A stretch of DNA of 64,000 nt from Epiperipatus broadwayi (lineage: Eukaryota; Onychophora; Udeonychophora; Euonychophora; Peripatidae). A program made the position numbers and the translations under genes. Below, piece by piece: positions 58,133 through 64,000 of this stretch; positions within the stretch are counted from its first letter, which is position 1, and each line of letters begins with the position of its first letter. Where the stretch lies: positions 1,508,501 through 1,572,500 of the forward strand of contig JAQFVV010000030.1 in the NCBI GenBank assembly GCA_028023455.1, read 5' to 3'. The notes beneath the pieces are model-generated. The model made no database searches and had not been told where the DNA came from. It worked only from the letters and a program-made list of their open reading frames with translations.

Positions 58133-60229
58133 GCAAAGTATTGTTAGATTATATATAACAAAATTATAATGATTGTATTAGAATTTTTGGTAATGTAACA
58201 TGACATGTTTGATTTCTTAATTTTAATTATTTTATGTTAAATCTTAATTAAATTAAATATATCCAGTCTAATTTTAGTCTGAATTACAATTTAAAGAAAT
58301 TTTTATTTTTTGCTTTTAGTAAGGGATTAAACATTTTTTTGATTATAAATAAACATTTTTGTCTCTTTAAAATTGTATCTAATATACTGAACTAATTTGA
58401 TAGTGTTAAATTTGATGTTCAACATTAGACTATAATTCTTCTTTTGCTAACTATATGAAATAGATATTTCTATTTATTTCAATATTTCTTGTCATAAATA
58501 ACCACATTTAAACAACTGTGATACTTAAAAAAAAAAAAAGGGGGGGGGGGGGTTGTTCAAGAGGTCATGTCATGTAAAGCACTGAAAATGACAGATTGAG
58601 TTGGTCCAGGAACCCTTAACTTTTGAATTCATTATTGCACCATGGATCTAAACATCCAGGATAGTAGTTATTCTCTATGTTTTTTTCTTTCTATCTTTAC
58701 TTTTATCTCTCATTGAGTATGGTCATTCTAACTCTAAAAGTACCCTCCCCCCCCCCAAAAAAAAAAAAGAATAAAAAGAAAATATTGAAGGAAAATAATC
58801 AGAATTGCTGTAGGTATATAATTAAAGAATGGAATATGATTATGCAAAAGAAACAGAATTTGAATATATTGGCTATTTCCAACAAATATTAGTATACTTA
58901 TATAAAATGATAATTTCAAAACAATAAAAGTGACTATAAAACCAAATACATATATAAGTACAATACATTAAATAAAGTAAACATCAGGACTTCCTAATAA
59001 GTTTATTTGGAATAAAATTATAAATTTAAATATTACATATCTTGCTATAATTTCATTAAATTTAATGTCAAATTTGTATTCATCTCATATAATGATTTAT
59101 TTATTTAGCATTTTTTGTTGATTTTTAAACAATTTAACTACTGGAAAACATAAAAGAATCTGTAGAGATTTTAAACAGGAGATAGATTTACTGGTGGTTT
59201 TATTAATCCTTCAATCATATCTCTGTATCCATAAATTTGGCTGATATTAACTATGTGTTTCATGTTAGTGTTTTACTACACCTTTGTAACCCAGTGATTG
59301 TTACATTCTATTTATGAATCTGATATGTATAGGAGGCAGATTAACTTAAGCCAGCTTTACACTCATTAATAAATTTTTGGAAAATAAATACACATTTAAA
59401 CTTAACAAAGAGTTTATTACTTTGAATATATATTAGTACTTCAGCTAGTGGCTTCGTAGTTGTTTTGTATTAAATTAACTTGAATATATAATTAGGGAAT
59501 CTTATGCTTCACCTATAGTTGTAGTAATTGTACATTTTCATTTATAATCCATATACACACAGTTCTTTATAGTGTTGAATGATAATGCTGCATTTTGTTT
59601 CCCTGTACTTTATTCTGTACTGTTAACTCTTCGCTGTTAATTCTGAGCTATATGCACTCTTTGGCTGCTGTGCTGCAGGCATGTCACTGTTTACACTGCA
59701 CACGGTGTGCAATACTGCTCACATACATTGATTTTGCTTTATTAATGTTAATTTTTGATAAAATGATCACATTACATTCTAATTTGAGATTATTACACAA
59801 TAAAAAGATGAGAAGATTATAATATGGACTAGACTGAAAAATTTTCAAGTTTATGTGAATTTATGGATTCTATCTGATTAAATATACATTTGTTTAGATG
59901 ACAATTTCTTTAATAAGTAGATAAATAGTTGATTCGTAATCCAAATAGTATTTAGAGAGAAAAGCATATATATAAAAAGAAGTGGAACCGAGTAGTCTGT
60001 GTATTCTCTGTATGTATTCTGCTGCCTGATGATCAGGGTGATATTTTCTTGGTACATTTCAAATTACCTGAAAATACTGCATTATTTTAATCTTTATTTT
60101 ACATTAAATGAAGGAGATTCTGGGAATGCAGTAAACTCTCGATCCATTGAATATGCATGCATTATTTTTTCAGTATAACATGCCATAGAAATATGTGATT
60201 ATTTTTGCAGATCCATTGCCTTTCAAGCT
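58133..60229. other. no gene seen; A/G and C/A homopolymer junctions
   Basis: A13G13 at 58527-58552 and C10A12 at 58747-58768. The open frame at 59595-59822 (+) has no domain. Confidence 0.45.
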
Positions 60230-60324
60230 TTTTTTTTCATGTGTCAAAGCATCAGCCAGGAAGCAAACCCAGGACAACTGCTTGTAAGGCAGCTGTGCTA
60301 ACCACTCGGCCACCAATGCTTGAC
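60230..60324 (-). mobile_element. tRNA-derived SINE (family S1), copy 3
   Basis: Best tRNA-like copy. On the minus strand AGCATTGGTGGCCGAGTGG starts the D-arm, the anticodon-like stem CTGC..GCAG encloses loop CTTACAA (TAC in the anticodon position, valine-like), box-B TGGGTTTGCTTCC follows, and the acceptor-like end is CTGATGC. The A-rich end appears as T9 at 60230-60238. A decayed tRNA gene is the alternative; three dispersed copies with A tails favour a SINE. Confidence 0.75.
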
Positions 60325-60840
60325 TCAAACTTATTTTTTTACATCTGACATTGATGAATGATATCTCAGTACAATATATATTTTTTGTTTAAATAGAAGT
60401 AACAGCATAACATTAGAAAAGTTTAATTTGAGAATGTTTCATAAAATGCACTGGCAAAATCATAAATATTAAAATCTAAAATTAAACCCTTTTACCATTT
60501 ATAAAGTAAAATAAAAGCCCTTCTTCTGTTTCCAACCATGAAGAAGATACAGTTAATAAAGCAAATAAAAATTATGTAGAAAATAAAGATATCCAGCACA
60601 AAAGAATGCATCATAATTAGGTAGTATAAATAATACTTCACAATTATACTTAAGCAGAAGATATTTAAAATAATACTAGCAGAAATGTGTAAATATGTCA
60701 TTCATTTTAAGAAATTTTCCATGTAATAAGCAATAACAATAATTCTCACAATAAAAGTCTTTTTTTTTTTTTATCTTTGAAAGCATTTTATTAGATAATA
60801 ATAATAAGCAGAAGAAAAAGTTTTTCTTTAAATATCATTT

Positions 60841-62054
60841 GGTACTCGTCTATTAGCAGCTGCACATCACTTGAAGGAGCTGCTGTTTACGTGGCTGAAA
60901 CTATGGCTACTACAACACTACTTTCATAATAGCCATTTGTGAGCTGCGTGATATGTTCAGTAAAGAGGGTTCGCTACCATTTGATATGAGGATGTCTGTT
61001 GTTCAATTTCACACAAATCTTGAAATCTCTTCAAAATCATTGTCTCACACACCAACTGTAGTAGTATCGCATAGTAATAATTATCACCTTGTCAGCATGC
61101 TTTCCAATACATCTTGGAAGCTATTAGAAATTTGAAAAGGCTTGTTTTCAGAGAGATGTGGTGGATTCATGCCAAATTTCACATTCTCGATGAGATGTCT
61201 ATACACAACCGCTAGTTTCAAAAGACATTTTTGATCTTGCGCAGTGTTATTATTCCTTTGTATGTTGTTGTTGTTGATAGAATCTATGCTTGTTGTTGTG
61301 ATTTTTTTGAAAGCCAATCAATCCAAAGAGGTTTTTTTGGCACTTGTATTACAGATTTAAAAACCAGGTCGGCTGATAAAATACAAAAACTGGCTGGTTT
61401 CGGTTGGATTTTTAATTTTGTTTAAACATTTAATTTACTATTACAATAATAATGTCAATTTTGAAATAAAAAAGAAAAGTGTTTGGGTTTTGTTTTTTCC
61501 TTTTCATCGGCAGCTATGGCATCAAAAACAAAGTCAGCTGATTACTGATTTAATGAAGTGTTTTGGGTTGTTTTCGAATTTGTTTTAAACATTGAATGTT
61601 AGTATTCGAAGAATAACATGGGTTTTTTTTTTTTTGGGGGGGGGGGTTTGATTCCTTTTTTAATGAAGTGTTTTGGGTTTTTTTTGGTTTAAATGTTTAA
61701 TTTCTTGTTAGAAGAATAATGTCAATTTGGAAATCCAAAGGAAAACTATTTTGTTTTGGGTTTGATTACTTTTTTCATGAAATGTTTTGGGTTGTTTTTT
61801 AGATGATTAAATATTTAATTTAGTATTATAAGAATAATATTATTCTTGTACTAGTAAATTAAACGTTTTAACAAAATTAAAAAAAAAAACACAAAAAATG
61901 TAAAAAAAAACATTTTTAAATTCAGAATGCTAACAATAATTTAAATTTTTCAAAGCAAAAAAAAAAAAAGGCAGGCCCGGAAATGTTATATTAATAGGTT
62001 TTTAAAAAGAAACAGTGCCATTAAGTGATGTACAGCTGCTAATAGATGAGTACC
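60841..62054. mobile_element. DNA transposon D2 with GGTACTC termini and 8-bp TSD
   Basis: Inverted ends GGTACTCGTCTATTAGCAGC and, on the minus strand, GGTACTCATCTATTAGCAGC continue to about 36 bp. A perfect 8-bp duplication TATCATTT flanks it (60833-60840, 62055-62062). The interior holds degenerate tandem repeats (61390-61860) and homopolymers, plus an open frame at 61084-61317 (minus) with no recognised transposase motif. The terminal sequence GGTRCTNGTCT is shared with D1 at 11980-13181, so both belong to one terminal-sequence group. Confidence 0.9.
61390..61860 (+). repeat. degenerate tandem repeats inside D2
   Basis: Three to four units of roughly 110-150 bp, each with 'gattactttttTaatgaagt', GTGTTTTGGGTT, TTTAAACATTTAATTT and AGAATAATGTCAATTT-like words. 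A T13G11 run lies at 61623-61646. Confidence 0.75.
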
Positions 62055-62062
62055 TATCATTT

Positions 62063-62713
62063 TCAATTTTATTAGAACAGTTTTCAAGTCAATGACGATG
62101 ATGAGAGAGGGAAAGTGAGCAGGATTTCATTATTAATGCAGAAAAATTAATATTAGACTTTAGTGAAGATAATAATATTAAGAATATTCATGTTTTTTTT
62201 TATTTACAATTCATAAATACTATATTGAAGTATTTAATAGCATATTATAAAACTTTTGGAATAATATAACTGTTTTCTTTCCACTGATCCAAGAAAATAC
62301 ATTTCTCTTTTTGACATGAAATAGACATAATAAGTTAAAATTCTTTTTTATGCTACTGTTGAATAATAAATGTTTTCTTATAATAACAGCATAAATAAAT
62401 GTATGTCCATGTAATATAATTTAATTAAATCAAAGGTTTTCTTTTTTAAATAAGTATAATTTTATAGGAGATATTTAAACAATATTATCATCATGACAAG
62501 ATTAGGAATTTAAAGTTTTTCATTCAAAATAAATTAATCTCAAATAACATTGTTTTAAAAAGAAGAGTATCTATAAGAAAAACATTATAAAGCAATTAAA
62601 TCATTTTAAAGTCATTAATACTATAGAGAAATTTAAAAATATGTTAAAGTAAACTTGAATATCAAATAAACTTCAAATAAGAATGAAAATCAATAATAGT
62701 TCTTACATGTAAG
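62063..62713. other. no gene seen
   Basis: AT-rich sequence without supportable features. Confidence 0.45.
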
Positions 62714-62766
62714 CAAAACATCACATGAGTGGGATACATATAAGAGAGTTTTGCCTGTTTTAATAG
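62714..62766 (+). mobile_element. F1 minimal remnant
   Basis: AAAACATCACATGAGTGGG followed by GAGAGTTTTGCCTGTTTTAA: the two outer F1 ends with the whole interior missing. Confidence 0.7.
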
Positions 62767-63790
62767 TCAAAACAATGACAGTGCTGTCTTTCAAAGTTCC
62801 ATAAAGTGTGAAATTTAAATAATATAAATTTAAACATCTAATAATTAGTTTTACCATAATGTTTACTGCAACATATATCCCTGTGCACTTGAAGTTTTTA
62901 ATTTAGAAATTGTAAGTCTCCTAGCAAATCATTACTTTTACTAAAAAAAATAAAATTATTAAAAAAAATTATACTTGTTAAATTAAAATGATTAAATAAT
63001 ATCCAGTAACAATGAATAAAATGTGAATGCAACATCCAGGGTGTGTGTGTAAGTGTCAGTTTGTCTTATTTATATTCCAAGTCATGGGATTATTTTATGA
63101 TTTCTAATATTGACATTTTAATTTCCACCACTTTATTTTATTGGTTTGAATCCAATATCTTACCAATCCAAGAAGAAATTTTAAAATAATCTCATTATAT
63201 ATTTATTTTTCTAAATCAAGTAATTTACATCTAGACAGATTAATTAATTATTACATTTTCTGTTAAAATAAATTATTTATAAAATTAAATATTATAGTGA
63301 AAATAAAAAACATTACAAAAATGAAAATTAATTTATTCCAAATAAAAACATTTTATAATATTTATTTAACATATTCATTTTAATTTAATTAAGTAATCAG
63401 AACATTTAGAATTGTCTTTTTTTTTTTTTAAAGATATTTAAGAAAAAATTTAAACAAGGAAGTGTTAAAGAAATTAATTATTTTACATCCATTCATCCAA
63501 ATATTCATGTATTCACTTTTTTAATTCTTAAAATTATCAGCTTTATTACGATTTTTTAACTAACTTAATCTAAAATATTTAATTGCAAGATATTACATTA
63601 CGATTAAAATTGAATTAAAGCATTTTAACATTTAATCCAAATATAAGGGTTTGACTTGGTTTTCAAATTTAATATCAATACTAAATCTTTCGAATACTTT
63701 AATATATACTTCTTACTTCTTCTTTGTCAGTAATTTTGTTTATTCATATACAACAATACATCTTATTAAATAATCACAGTATTCTTACAC
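62767..63790. other. no gene seen
   Basis: Very AT-rich; nothing supportable. Confidence 0.45.
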
Positions 63791-63860
63791 CTTTAAGCAA
63801 ATAATTTTTATTAATATAATAACAGTTTCGACTATTCCTGGCAGTCTTCTTCAGATCTAC
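63791..63860 (-). ncRNA. hammerhead-like motif F2, copy 3
   Basis: On the minus strand: GATCTGAAGAAGACTGCC then AGGAATAGTCGAAACTG. This is CTGAAGA, a GACT/AGTC stem with loop GCCAGGAAT (one extra A before the stem), then GAAAC, followed by the AT-rich tail seen at 50.06 kb. CTGAAGA satisfies the CTGANGA hammerhead consensus. Its downstream part may extend beyond what can be compared. Confidence 0.45.
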
Positions 63861-64000
63861 AAAAATTCAAATATAATAATACAACCAAAACTTATATATC
63901 CATTAATTCAAATATTATAATACTACAATTGAAACATATATATATATATATCAATAAACTATCAATCAATTGTATATATATATATTACTACTCTTGATCA

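Noticed and set aside
60230-60324. functional tRNA-Val gene
   Set aside because: Acceptor and T-arm pairing are imperfect, an A-rich tail is present, and two sister copies exist nearby, so SINE is the better call.
1-64000. CRISPR arrays, operons, integrons or phage modules
   Set aside because: No regularly spaced short repeats and no bacterial gene structure; all evidence is for an animal nuclear genome.

Overview
The window is an A+T-rich (by eye roughly three quarters A+T), gene-poor stretch of an animal nuclear genome. The evidence for this is C2H2 zinc-finger coding sequence, a splice-acceptor-like 3' intron end, non-LTR retrotransposons of two kinds, Ty3/gypsy integrase remnants, GIY-YIG endonuclease remnants of the Penelope-like type, a Merlin-type transposase scrap, hAT-like and other 8-bp-TSD DNA transposons, tRNA-derived SINEs and TTAGGG-like repeats. 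Nothing prokaryotic (operons, Shine-Dalgarno sites, CRISPR) is visible. The phylum cannot be fixed from sequence alone; an invertebrate is most likely.

Only two convincing protein-coding regions exist, both on the + strand and related to each other: a four-finger terminal exon at 21714-22292 and a complete-looking 448-residue, six-finger ORF at 50826-52172. They share the last three fingers, including an unusual final C-x2-C...H-x-C finger, and an acidic tail with a SUMO-type psi-K-x-E site. They look like duplicated members of a local zinc-finger gene family separated by about 29 kb of transposon debris. A possible decayed third coding region lies on the minus strand at 28.9-29.7 kb. A possible first exon with a CTCF-like motif lies at 42.7 kb.

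Layout: 0.6-0.9 kb foldback element; 2.5-3.7 kb hAT-like element; 7.1-7.4 kb dispersed repeat; 10.0-14.0 kb a nest of LINE, foldback SINE-like element and an 8-bp-TSD DNA transposon carrying telomere-like repeats; 14.9-15.8 kb two opposed RTE-type LINE tails; 16.1-16.4 kb Penelope-like endonuclease scrap; 21.7-23.0 kb zinc-finger exon and direct repeats; 23.9-25.7 kb a TIR element and a near-perfect palindrome; 30.7-37.6 kb stacked LINE copies on the minus strand; 38.0-41.3 kb gypsy integrase, Merlin, GIY-YIG and SINE fragments; 44.5-49.3 kb LINE copies including a decayed RTE from endonuclease to C-terminus; 50.8-53.3 kb zinc-finger gene and flanking repeats; 53.9-58.1 kb hairpin and foldback elements; 60.2-62.1 kb SINE and DNA transposon; 63.8 kb hammerhead-like motif.

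The most interesting item is a dispersed family, here called F1, with about a dozen copies. Most are bounded by 11-14-bp target-site duplications and several are head-to-head foldbacks. F1 carries a conserved segment resembling a hammerhead ribozyme core (CTGATGA, short hairpin, GAAAC, further pairing) and a tRNA B-box-like sequence in its long copies. Two other sequences (three copies around 26.0, 50.0 and 63.8 kb, and one at 46.2 kb) show comparable cores. Penelope-like GIY-YIG remnants in the same window make a ribozyme-bearing retroelement or its parasite plausible, but neither catalysis nor family membership is shown by sequence reading alone.
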